Shown here: positions 17,301-25,395 of the stretch, in pieces | Layout of the letters: each line of letters begins with the position of its first letter | Numbering within the stretch: position 1 is the first letter of the stretch | Origin: Parcubacteria group bacterium M6-OD1-1 | GTDB lineage: Bacteria > Patescibacteriota > Minisyncoccia > GWC2-36-17 > M10-OD1-4 | Length of the DNA: 38,184 bases | Direction: 5' to 3' | NCBI GenBank assembly: GCA_003056085.1 | Contig: LSNK01000005.1 | Location: forward strand, 74,122-112,305 | Position numbers and translations under genes: made by a program | Notes under the pieces: generated by a model | The model's database searches: none | The model's input: the letters and a program-made list of their open reading frames with translations, nothing else | What the model was told of the DNA's origin: nothing

Positions 17301-18674
17301 ATGGAAGATAAAAAACAAAAAGAATTAAATAAGAAATTTTACTCTGTTTTATGGCGCAATCTTTCAGTCGTGTTGATTTTGGTTGTTATTTCCTTAGTTT
17401 TTTGGATATTTGCCTTTTTAAATAATATAGAAGAGAAGGTTTTATTTTTACTTGGATCGGGAGTCGTTGTATTTTTGGTAATGACAATTCTTATTATAAA
17501 AAACAGTATGGTTGTTGTCAGGCTTTTGAGAAAAATGGAAAATGAAAAAAAACAGACAGAGATAATAGTTTCAAACCTTATTAATGGAGTAATTCAATAT
17601 GACGCTAATTTTAAAATTCTCTTGATAAATCCTATGGCAGAAGAGATTTTAGGCGTTAAAAAAGATGATATTTTAAGAAAAAAAATCACCTCAGACACTT
17701 TAAAAGAAGATCCAAAATACGAATCTTTGGTAAAAGTTTTATACCCCGCTCTTGCAGAAGACTCCAATAAGATTTTAACAAAAGGAAATAAGCAAAAAAT
17801 ATTGGAAATGAAAATTTCAAAACCGAGAGAAACCGATATTCAGATTACAACTATTCCGCTCTCCAATGAGTCCGGAGATGCAGGAGGATATCTAAAAATA
17901 ATAAGAGATGTTTCAAGAGAAAAAGCAATATCAAAAACAAAATCAGAATTTATTTCAATAGCGGCTCATCAACTGAGAACCCCGCTTTCTGCCATTAAGT
18001 GGATTTTTAAAATGCTTATTGATGGAGATGTCGGAGAGCTTTCAAAAGATCAAAAAGATTTTTTGCAAAAAGGATATGATTCAAATGAAAGAATTATCCA
18101 GCTTGTCAGTGATATGTTAAATGTTGCAAGAATAGAAGAAGGCAGGTTTGGGTATGAATTTTATTTCGTAGACATGGAAGGATTAATAAGAAAAAGCATA
18201 GCCGGATTTGAGTTGAAAGCGGAGGAAAAGAAGATAGAAGTAACTTTTATTGATTTAAAAGAAAAAATTAATCCTATTAAAATTGATCCTGCGAAAATAG
18301 AGCTTGTTTTACAAAACCTTATAGATAATGCTTTAAAATATACTCCAAATGGAGGAAAGATTTTTATTAAATTAGAAAAGATAAATGATGACTTTATTGA
18401 AGTGAGTGTTAGAGATACGGGAGTCGGAGTGCCGGAAGATCAAAAAAACAGATTATTTTCTAAGTTTTTCAGAGGCTCAAATGTTATAAAAATGGAAACC
18501 GAAGGAACAGGTCTTGGATTATTTATAGTAAGAAATATTATTCAAAGACACGGAGGGAAAATTTGGGTGGAAACAAAAGATGAGGAGGGGACAACATTTT
18601 TATTTACACTTCCAATAAAAGAATCTCAAATACCGGAAGAAGAAAACAGTAAAAAAGATGATATTAATTTATAA
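17301..18674 (+). CDS. PAS-containing membrane sensor histidine kinase
   Basis: Two TM segments, PAS-like IVSNLINGVIQYDANFKILLINPMAEEILG, FISIAAHQLRTPLSAIKWIFKML, GTGLGLFIVRNII. Confidence 0.93.
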   Translation: MEDKKQKELNKKFYSVLWRNLSVVLILVVISLVFWIFAFLNNIEEKVLFLLGSGVVVFLVMTILIIKNSMVVVRLLRKMENEKKQTEIIVSNLINGVIQYDANFKILLINPMAEEILGVKKDDILRKKITSDTLKEDPKYESLVKVLYPALAEDSNKILTKGNKQKILEMKISKPRETDIQITTIPLSNESGDAGGYLKIIRDVSREKAISKTKSEFISIAAHQLRTPLSAIKWIFKMLIDGDVGELSKDQKDFLQKGYDSNERIIQLVSDMLNVARIEEGRFGYEFYFVDMEGLIRKSIAGFELKAEEKKIEVTFIDLKEKINPIKIDPAKIELVLQNLIDNALKYTPNGGKIFIKLEKINDDFIEVSVRDTGVGVPEDQKNRLFSKFFRGSNVIKMETEGTGLGLFIVRNIIQRHGGKIWVETKDEEGTTFLFTLPIKESQIPEEENSKKDDINL

Positions 18675-18686
18675 AAACTTAAGAAT

Positions 18687-18959
18687 ATGAAAAAAGAAAA
18701 AAAAGTAACTTTGAAAGTTAAAAAATCTGTAAAAAAAACAACATCTAAAAAAGCTGTTAAAAAAACAAAAAAAATAACCAAAGATATGACTATTTCAGAT
18801 GTGGTTAAAAAATATCCTCAAACAATGGAAGTATTTTTTAACTATGAACTCCATTGTGTTGGATGTTTTGCGGCTGAATTTGAAACTATAGAGATGGGGG
18901 CTGAGGTGCATGGTATTAATGTGGAGCATCTTTTATATGATTTAAATAAAAAGATTTAA
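18687..18959 (+). CDS. DUF1858-like (redox disulfide) domain protein with Lys-rich N-terminus
   Basis: MTISDVVKKYPQTMEVFFNYELHCVGCFAAEFETIEMGAEVHGINVEHLLYDLN, containing CVGC. Confidence 0.8.
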   Translation: MKKEKKVTLKVKKSVKKTTSKKAVKKTKKITKDMTISDVVKKYPQTMEVFFNYELHCVGCFAAEFETIEMGAEVHGINVEHLLYDLNKKI

Positions 18960-18972
18960 ACTGTAAATTAGT

Positions 18973-19692
18973 ATGAATATACTGGAGATTAAAAACCTAT
19001 CCGTTAAATATGACAAAATACAAATTTTAAAAAACATATCCTTTTCTTTAAAAGAAGGCAAGACACTTGCCCTGCTTGGTCCAAATGGAGCAGGCAAGTC
19101 CACATTATTTAAGGCTATCTTGGGTCTTGTAGATTATGAAGGGGAAATTATTTGGAATAAAAAACCAAAAATAGGATTTGTTCCACAAAGATTTGATTTT
19201 GATAAAGGCGTTCCAATGACCGTTAAGGAGTTTATATTATTGCATGCAAATTCAAATTGGAATTTTTGGGCGCCTTCAAAAGAGATATTAAAAAATATTA
19301 AAAAACACTTGAAATATCTTAATGCGGAAAAATTAATAAACAAAAAGATAGGCGAGTTATCATCCGGTCAATTTCAAAGAATTTTAATAGCAAGAGCTCT
19401 TTTTGGAAAGCCAAATGTGCTTCTTTTTGATGAGCCTACGGCAGATATTGATGTTGAGGGTGAAATGACTATATATCCTCTCATTAGAGATTTATCAAAA
19501 AAACTTTCTTTTACTCCGATAGTTATATCGCATGACTTGAATATAGTTTATGAGTTTGCGGATAATGTTATATGTTTAAATAAAAAAATGATGTGTTCCG
19601 GCGCGCCAAAATCTGTTTTGACACAAGACCAGTTAAATGAACTTTATGGAGAAGGTGTTGGGTTTTATGTGCATCATAATCATCATAAGTAA
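18973..19692 (+). CDS. znuC: Metal (Zn/Mn-type) ABC transporter ATP-binding protein
   Basis: LLGPNGAGKSTLFKAILGL, ELSSGQFQRILIARALF, LLFDEPTADID; C-terminal HHNHHK. Confidence 0.8.
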   Translation: MNILEIKNLSVKYDKIQILKNISFSLKEGKTLALLGPNGAGKSTLFKAILGLVDYEGEIIWNKKPKIGFVPQRFDFDKGVPMTVKEFILLHANSNWNFWAPSKEILKNIKKHLKYLNAEKLINKKIGELSSGQFQRILIARALFGKPNVLLFDEPTADIDVEGEMTIYPLIRDLSKKLSFTPIVISHDLNIVYEFADNVICLNKKMMCSGAPKSVLTQDQLNELYGEGVGFYVHHNHHK

Positions 19693-19710
19693 TGAAATTT
19701 TAAATAAAGT

Positions 19711-20463
19711 ATGGATATAAGTGTAATCATAGTCAGTTTAATAGTTGGTGTGGCAGCGTCAATCTTGGGGGTTTTCATTATTTTAAGAAGACTTGCTTTA
19801 GTATCTGATGTTTTATCTCACGTTGCTTTGCCCGGTATGGCTTTGTCTTTGTTTTTTGGCATTAATGTATTTTTTGGTGCATTTGCGGCGTTGATATTTG
19901 CCGTTCTTGGGATATATTTTTTAGAAAATAAATCAAAAATCTCTCTTGAAGCAATTGTCGGCATTATGTTTACAACGTCTTTGGCTTTGGGTATGATTTT
20001 TTTCCCTGACAAAGAGCAATTGATAGACGGACTTTTTGGAAATATAAACAGCATAACAACAGAAGATGTTTTTTTAACTTACATCTTGGGTGGATTTATT
20101 ATTTTAATAACTTTAGTATTTTTTAGGAATTTTGCTCACACAACTTTTTCAAAAGAATTAGCTCAAAGCGAAGGTTTTTCGGTGAAGAAAATCAATTTGA
20201 TATTTTTGGTGCTACTTGCTGCTGTTATAGCATTAGGAGTAAAGGTTGTCGGAACTTTACTGATAGGGGCATTGACCATATTACCTGTCTCAATAGCAAA
20301 AAATTTATCCGGGAGCTTAAAATCAATGACCGTACTCTCTGTTTTTTTTGGTGTATTTATTGTCATTTTAGGAATCTTGGCTTCTTTATTCTTCAGCATC
20401 CCGCTTGGAGCCGCAATTATTTTATCAGGCAGTATATTATTTATTCTTTCTTTATTTAAATAA
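19711..20463 (+). CDS. znuB: Metal ABC transporter permease (ABC-3/ZnuB family)
   Basis: GVFIILRRLALVSDVLSHVALPGMALSLFFG, VKVVGTLLIGALTILPVSIAKNL. Confidence 0.85.
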   Translation: MDISVIIVSLIVGVAASILGVFIILRRLALVSDVLSHVALPGMALSLFFGINVFFGAFAALIFAVLGIYFLENKSKISLEAIVGIMFTTSLALGMIFFPDKEQLIDGLFGNINSITTEDVFLTYILGGFIILITLVFFRNFAHTTFSKELAQSEGFSVKKINLIFLVLLAAVIALGVKVVGTLLIGALTILPVSIAKNLSGSLKSMTVLSVFFGVFIVILGILASLFFSIPLGAAIILSGSILFILSLFK

Positions 20464-20465
20464 AA

Positions 20466-20855
20466 ATGTTTTTAAAAGGATGGCTACCCGTTTTTTTATG
20501 GGCGGGATTAATATTTTATCTATCTTCTGTGCCAAATTTAGAAAGTGGTTTTGAAGCTGATTTTTTTCTAAGAAAAGCCGCTCATATCTTTGAGTATGCT
20601 GTTTTGGTAATTTTGCTGTTTAATGCGTTTTTCAGAAGTTTTGAAAAAAAACAAAAACAACCGAGTTTTAAAACCGTTGTTTTTTATGTTTTTTTAATAT
20701 CTTTTTTATATGCTGTATCAGATGAGTTTCATCAAACTTTTGTTTTTGGAAGAAGCGGAAATATAAAAGATGTACTTATAGATTCCGTGGGTATTATTTT
20801 GGGAATTATAGTTTTTTTAGTAAGCGTAAAATCTAAAAATCGCCATTTAAAATAA
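20466..20855 (+). CDS. VanZ-like family membrane protein
   Basis: WAGLIFYLSSVPN, RKAAHIFEYAVL, YAVSDEFHQTFVFGRSGNIKDVLIDSVGIILG. Confidence 0.85.
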   Translation: MFLKGWLPVFLWAGLIFYLSSVPNLESGFEADFFLRKAAHIFEYAVLVILLFNAFFRSFEKKQKQPSFKTVVFYVFLISFLYAVSDEFHQTFVFGRSGNIKDVLIDSVGIILGIIVFLVSVKSKNRHLK

Positions 20856-20867
20856 ATGGCGATTTTT
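20836..20867. terminator. Bidirectional terminator between vanZ-like (+) and rplT (-)
   Basis: AAAAATCGCCATTTA-aa-TAAATGGCGATTTTT perfect 15-bp inverted repeat between convergent genes. Confidence 0.9.
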
Positions 20868-20877
20868 TATAGAATTT

Positions 20878-21225
20878 TTATTTTGTTGCTTTCTCTACTA
20901 TTTTAGAAAATATTTCCGGATGTTCTTGTCCAATCTCAGAAAGCATTTTTCTGTTGATTTTTATGTTGTTTTTATTCAAATCTCCAATAAGCTTGCTGTA
21001 AGTTGTTCCGTTTGTTCTTGCTGCTGCATTTACCTGAATATTCCAAAGTCTTCTGAAATCCCCTTTTTTCTTCCTTCTGTGGGCAAACATATAAGACCAA
21101 GCGTGTAAAACCGCTTCTTTCATTTTTCCATACTTGGAATTTCTTCCCCACTTGTAACCTTTGGTGTATTTTCTTAGGTTTTTCCTTCTTTTATTTGCTA
21201 TAACTCCTCTTTTTACTCTCGGCAT
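20878..21225 (-). CDS. rplT: 50S ribosomal protein L20
   Basis: MPRVKRGVIANKRRKNLRKYTKGYKWGRNSKY...RRLWNIQVNAAAR. Confidence 0.97.
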   Translation of the reverse strand: MPRVKRGVIANKRRKNLRKYTKGYKWGRNSKYGKMKEAVLHAWSYMFAHRRKKKGDFRRLWNIQVNAAARTNGTTYSKLIGDLNKNNIKINRKMLSEIGQEHPEIFSKIVEKATK

Positions 21226-21252
21226 AGTTTTAAAATTTTCTTATTAATTAAA

Positions 21253-21444
21253 TTAAGCTAATCTTTTCATTAATTTCTTAATATCTCTTTTGTGAACATT
21301 TTGTGTTGTGTGTTTTTTTCTCGTTTCATTTCCAGTTGCTCTTGCATTAAAATGATTTTGACTTGCAGCTCTTCTTACCATTTTTTTATTTTTGGTAATA
21401 CGCATTCTCTTTGTTATTGATTTATTTGTTTTTATTTTTCCCAT
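21253..21444 (-). CDS. rpmI: 50S ribosomal protein L35
   Basis: MGKIKTNKSITKRMRITKNKKMVRRAASQNHF; between infC and rplT. Confidence 0.92.
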   Translation of the reverse strand: MGKIKTNKSITKRMRITKNKKMVRRAASQNHFNARATGNETRKKHTTQNVHKRDIKKLMKRLA

Positions 21445-21454
21445 CTGTTTATTT

Positions 21455-22018
21455 TTATTTTGATATTATCATTGAAAACCCGCTTGGCAAGCTTCTCATT
21501 GGTTGGTCTATTTTGTATTCAATAGAGATTAAGTCTATAAACTTTTTGAATTTTTCTTTCGCAAATTCTTTATTAGCTCGTTGCCTTCCTTTTAAAAATA
21601 TTTCAACTTTTACTTTATCTCCTTCTTCTAAAAATTTTTCAAGCTTTTTAATTTTTATCATAGAGTCATGTTCGGATATTGAAAGACCTACTTTTACAAT
21701 TTTCAACTCAGATGATTTTTGCTTTGCTTTCCTCTCTTTTTTTGCTTTTTCCTGCTGGTAAAGATGTTTCCCCATATCTATTATTTTTGCAACGGGGGGT
21801 TTGGCATCTTTTGATATTTCTACAAGATCAAGCCCTGCTTGCCTTGCCATTTGAAGCGCTTTCTGCGTGTCTACAACACCGACATTCTCTCCTTTTTCGT
21901 TTATAAGCCTTACTTCAGGAATTCTAATCTGCTCGTTTGACCTTGGTTTTATTTGCCTTGGTGTAAATTTTCTAAATGGTCTTCTGATATTTTTTATAAG
22001 ATTAAGAATGAAAATCAA
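21455..22018 (-). CDS. infC: Translation initiation factor IF-3
   Basis: NEQIRIPEVRLINEKGENVGVVDTQKALQMARQAGLDLVEISKDAKPPVAKIIDMGKHLYQ. Start codon uncertain (AUU codons near the annotated ATG). Confidence 0.95.
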   Translation of the reverse strand: MIFILNLIKNIRRPFRKFTPRQIKPRSNEQIRIPEVRLINEKGENVGVVDTQKALQMARQAGLDLVEISKDAKPPVAKIIDMGKHLYQQEKAKKERKAKQKSSELKIVKVGLSISEHDSMIKIKKLEKFLEEGDKVKVEIFLKGRQRANKEFAKEKFKKFIDLISIEYKIDQPMRSLPSGFSMIISK

Positions 22019-22054
22019 TAAGGTGTATTATCAAGATAAAACACTCATTTTGTT

Positions 22055-22089
22055 TTCTAAATTCTTAATTCTAAATTCTTAATTCTAAA
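22055..22089. repeat. Heptad array: TTCTAAA TTCTTAA TTCTAAA TTCTTAA TTCTAAA
   Basis: Exact 14-bp duplication built of 7-bp units, upstream of infC. Confidence 0.9.
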
Positions 22090-22110
22090 ATCTACCGAAG
22101 GTGGATTTTT

Positions 22111-22505
22111 TGGTGGAGATGGCGAGAGTTGAACTCGCATCCAAAAAGTTTTTAAAAACACTTCTACAAACATAGCTTATTTTATATGAATTTTAGAATT
22201 TTTAATCTATAAAATAAGCAAAATGATTAAAAATTCCTATCCGCTGATCCTTTGCAACATATTGCGGAAAATACATTGCGCATTTCGATGGATATAACAC
22301 CTAAGCTCCACTTATCGAAAATCAGTGGGTCAGATGGCAAAAGTTAAACTCTTGCGAAAGCTAAAGATGGAGCAAATGCACTTGCAAGTGCCGCCTTTGC
22401 TTTTGAAAATAAGTTTGCACTTATTGTTTTGCTTCAGATTTACGAGTTAAAGCAGCTCGGTTTGCATATTTTTAAAGAGTCTTTTTGTCGAAGCCCGACA
22501 TCCCC
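22111..22505 (-). ncRNA. ssrA: Transfer-messenger RNA (tmRNA)
   Basis: 5' GGGGATGTCGGGCTTCGAC; 3' GGATGCGAGTTCAACTCTCGCCATCTCCACCA. GGGGAUG/CAUCUCC acceptor stem with one G-U. Tag ORF 22418-22344 with stop in a hairpin loop. Pseudoknot 22175-22236. Next to smpB. Confidence 0.95.
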
Positions 22506-22548
22506 ATTTGTTTTGTCAGGGCTAATCTTAGAAGTATAAAAGGTGTTT

Positions 22549-23001
22549 TTACCGCCTTTGTTCTTTTAAGATTCGTTCTGCTTGGCGCTTAAATTCCATT
22601 TTTTTTATTTTTTCGCGCTTTTCAAATTTCTTTTTAGACTTAACTAAAGCAAATTCAAGCTTTATTAAACGTCCCTTAGTATATACAGAAATAGGTACTA
22701 ATGTCAAGCCTTTTTCAGCTGTTTTACCTATTAAATACTGAATTTCTTTTTTTTTCAAGAGTAATTTTCTGGGTTTTTTTGAATCGTAGTTTTTTGGCGT
22801 ATTTTTCGGCTGATAAGAAGAAATATCTGCGTTTACCAGAAAGGCTTCCTCGTTTCTTAAGGCTACATAGGATCCGCGCATGTTTATAAGTCCATTTTTT
22901 GCGGATTTTACCTCAAAACCGCGCAACGAAATACCGGCCTCAAATTTATCCAACACCTCATAATCAAATAATGCTTTTTTGTTTTCCGCTAATTTTGGCA
23001 T
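22549..23001 (-). CDS. smpB: SsrA-binding protein SmpB
   Basis: NKKALFDYEVLDKFEAGISLRGFEVKSAKNGLINMRGSYV; C-terminal basic tail. Confidence 0.96.
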   Translation of the reverse strand: MPKLAENKKALFDYEVLDKFEAGISLRGFEVKSAKNGLINMRGSYVALRNEEAFLVNADISSYQPKNTPKNYDSKKPRKLLLKKKEIQYLIGKTAEKGLTLVPISVYTKGRLIKLEFALVKSKKKFEKREKIKKMEFKRQAERILKEQRR

Positions 23002-23146
23002 AACACTTATTATTATAAATTTATGATATATTATGCTTGCTTATTTTACAAATTTAAATCTCTTTTATTTTTTTCTAATTTGTGTATTCTTAAAGAAGGT
23101 GCGCTTTAGGTTTTTTTTATTCCTTAAATAAAGGAGGATTTAAATC

Positions 23147-23497
23147 ATGAAATTTGGACGTTTTTTCTTTTTTGCCTTATTTTTTAGCTTAATATCAGGA
23201 TGTGCCTCAGAGAGTTCATTAAAAAATAAAATATCTGAAAAATCAGATTTTTATATAAGTATATACAAAGAATATAAAAAAGGTTCTTTTTCTTCAAAAT
23301 TTGAATTAGTTGAAAAGTCTATGAAGGGCTCTGTTATTTTAGATAATACTCATGTGATATATATCCCTGATAAAAATTTTCAAGATGGTGAGGATTATTT
23401 TGTTGTAAAAATTTCAAAGAAAGAAGCAGTCTATATAACTGTGACAATAAAAAAAAGCGGGGAAAAAAATGTGAAAATTTTTTATTTTGGTATTTAA
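23147..23497 (+). CDS. Small putative lipoprotein, unknown function
   Basis: MKFGRFFFFALFFSLISGCASES (lipobox SGC), AAAGGAGGA SD upstream, hairpin terminator downstream. Confidence 0.75.
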   Translation: MKFGRFFFFALFFSLISGCASESSLKNKISEKSDFYISIYKEYKKGSFSSKFELVEKSMKGSVILDNTHVIYIPDKNFQDGEDYFVVKISKKEAVYITVTIKKSGEKNVKIFYFGI

Positions 23498-23502
23498 TAC
23501 AA

Positions 23503-23540
23503 AGGACTCAAGATAATTCTTGAGTCCTCTTTTCTTTTTT
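23503..23540 (+). terminator. Rho-independent terminator
   Basis: AGGACTCAAG-ataatt-CTTGAGTCCT followed by a T-rich tract. Confidence 0.88.
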
Positions 23541-23565
23541 CAGTTATTTAGGTATCCTTATCAAT

Positions 23566-25299
23566 ATGAATATAAAAAAAGATATTAGAAACTCTGTGCT
23601 TGAAGCGGTAAAAAACCTTCAAAAAAGGGGTATTTTTGATGTTTTGAAAATTGATGATTTTGAGATAGAAAGACCGGAAAAGAGCTCCTTTGGTGATTAT
23701 TCTGTAAACATTGCGTTAAAGTCATCCAAGATTTTAAAAAAATCTCCCCAAGAAATAGCAGAAAATATAAAAAATGAACTTAAGGATAATAAAATTTTAA
23801 AAAAAGTGGAAATAGCAGGTCCGGGATTTTTAAATTTTTTTTTGAAAGACGAAGTTTTTGTTTTAAATACGGAAAATATTTTAAAAGAGAAAGAAAATTA
23901 TGGAAAAAATAATCTTTTAAAAGATGAAAAAATTACAATTGAGTATACGGATCCAAATCCATTTAAAGTTTTTCATATAGGACACTTAATGTCCAATTCA
24001 ATAGGTGAGTCTATTTCCAGAATTTTAGAATTTAGCGGAGCTAAAGTAAAAAGAGTTTGTTATCAAGGTGATGTTGGGCTTCATGTTGCAAAGGCGATTT
24101 ATGGAATGAAGATTTTAGAAAAAGAAGAGAATTTTCCTAAAGAGGACGATTCATTGAATGATAAGATTAACTTTATGGCCAAAGCCTACGCTATGGGGTC
24201 GTCCGATTATGAAAATGATGCTCACAAAAATGAAATAAATAATTTAAATAAGATTATTTATGAAGAAAGCGATAATGAGGTGAATAAGTTGTATAAATGG
24301 GGAAAGAAGTTGAGCCTTAAGCATTTTGAAGAAATTTATAAAAAACTTGGAACAAAATTTGATGACTATTTTTTTGAAAGCGAAACAGGAAAGTTAGGAA
24401 AAAAAATAGTTGAGGAGGGGTTAAAAGACGGCATATTCAAAAAAAGCAACAATGCTGTTGTTTTTGAGGGTGAAAAACATGGCTTACATACAAGGGTTTT
24501 TATAAATTCGGAAGGACTGCCAACGTATGAGGCAAAAGAGCTCGGGTTGGCAAAAATAAAATATGATAAAACAAAATATGACAAATCGATTATTGTAACA
24601 GGAAATGAAGTGGCGGAATATTTTAAAGTTGTCTTAAAAGCTATGGGGTTGATTTTTCCTGAACTTTTAGAAAAAACAGAGCACATACCGCACGGAATGC
24701 TGCGTTTACCAACGGGAAAAATGTCATCTCGCACCGGAGATGTTGTCTCTGCAGAAGATTTAATTTCTGATGTGGCAGGCGGTATTTCTATTAAAATGAA
24801 AGAAAATAATATTGTAAGCAGTGATGAGAAAGAAAAAATTATTCAAAAAATTTCAATTGCCGCTATAAAATATTCAATTTTAAAACAAAAAACAGGAAAG
24901 GATATTGTTTTTGATATTAATAAATCTATTTCTTTTGAGGGAGGGTCGGGTCCTTACTTGCAATATGCTTATGTAAGAACCAAGTCGTTGCTCAAAAAAG
25001 CGGAAGAAAAAAATATTAAAATTTCTACAAAAAATATATATGATGAAGTTGGTGAGTTGGAAAAAGTTTTGCAAAGATTTCCGGAAATTGTACAATTAGC
25101 ATCTTTTGAAAGAGCGCCGCATTATATAGTTACATATCTTCTCAATTTATCCCAAACTTTTAACAGCTACTATGCAAAAAATAAAATAATTTCAGATTCC
25201 AAAGAGGACTCTTATAGGTTGGCTTTAACACAAGCTGTATCTGTTGTTTTAAAAAACGGTCTTTTTATATTGGGCATTTCCGTTCCGGAAAAGATGTAG
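23566..25299 (+). CDS. argS: Arginyl-tRNA synthetase
   Basis: TIEYTDPNPFKVFHIGHLMSNSIGESISRILEFSGAKVKRVCYQGDVGLHVAKAIYG; GMLRLPTGKMSSRTGDVV. Confidence 0.97.
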   Translation: MNIKKDIRNSVLEAVKNLQKRGIFDVLKIDDFEIERPEKSSFGDYSVNIALKSSKILKKSPQEIAENIKNELKDNKILKKVEIAGPGFLNFFLKDEVFVLNTENILKEKENYGKNNLLKDEKITIEYTDPNPFKVFHIGHLMSNSIGESISRILEFSGAKVKRVCYQGDVGLHVAKAIYGMKILEKEENFPKEDDSLNDKINFMAKAYAMGSSDYENDAHKNEINNLNKIIYEESDNEVNKLYKWGKKLSLKHFEEIYKKLGTKFDDYFFESETGKLGKKIVEEGLKDGIFKKSNNAVVFEGEKHGLHTRVFINSEGLPTYEAKELGLAKIKYDKTKYDKSIIVTGNEVAEYFKVVLKAMGLIFPELLEKTEHIPHGMLRLPTGKMSSRTGDVVSAEDLISDVAGGISIKMKENNIVSSDEKEKIIQKISIAAIKYSILKQKTGKDIVFDINKSISFEGGSGPYLQYAYVRTKSLLKKAEEKNIKISTKNIYDEVGELEKVLQRFPEIVQLASFERAPHYIVTYLLNLSQTFNSYYAKNKIISDSKEDSYRLALTQAVSVVLKNGLFILGISVPEKM

Positions 25300-25395
25300 T
25301 CTGAGGGTTTAATACTTTTTATTAAATTGATTTTTTAGCTGTTTTTAGATAAGATGTTTTTATTAAATTGAAAATAAAATAAATATTTAATTTTA

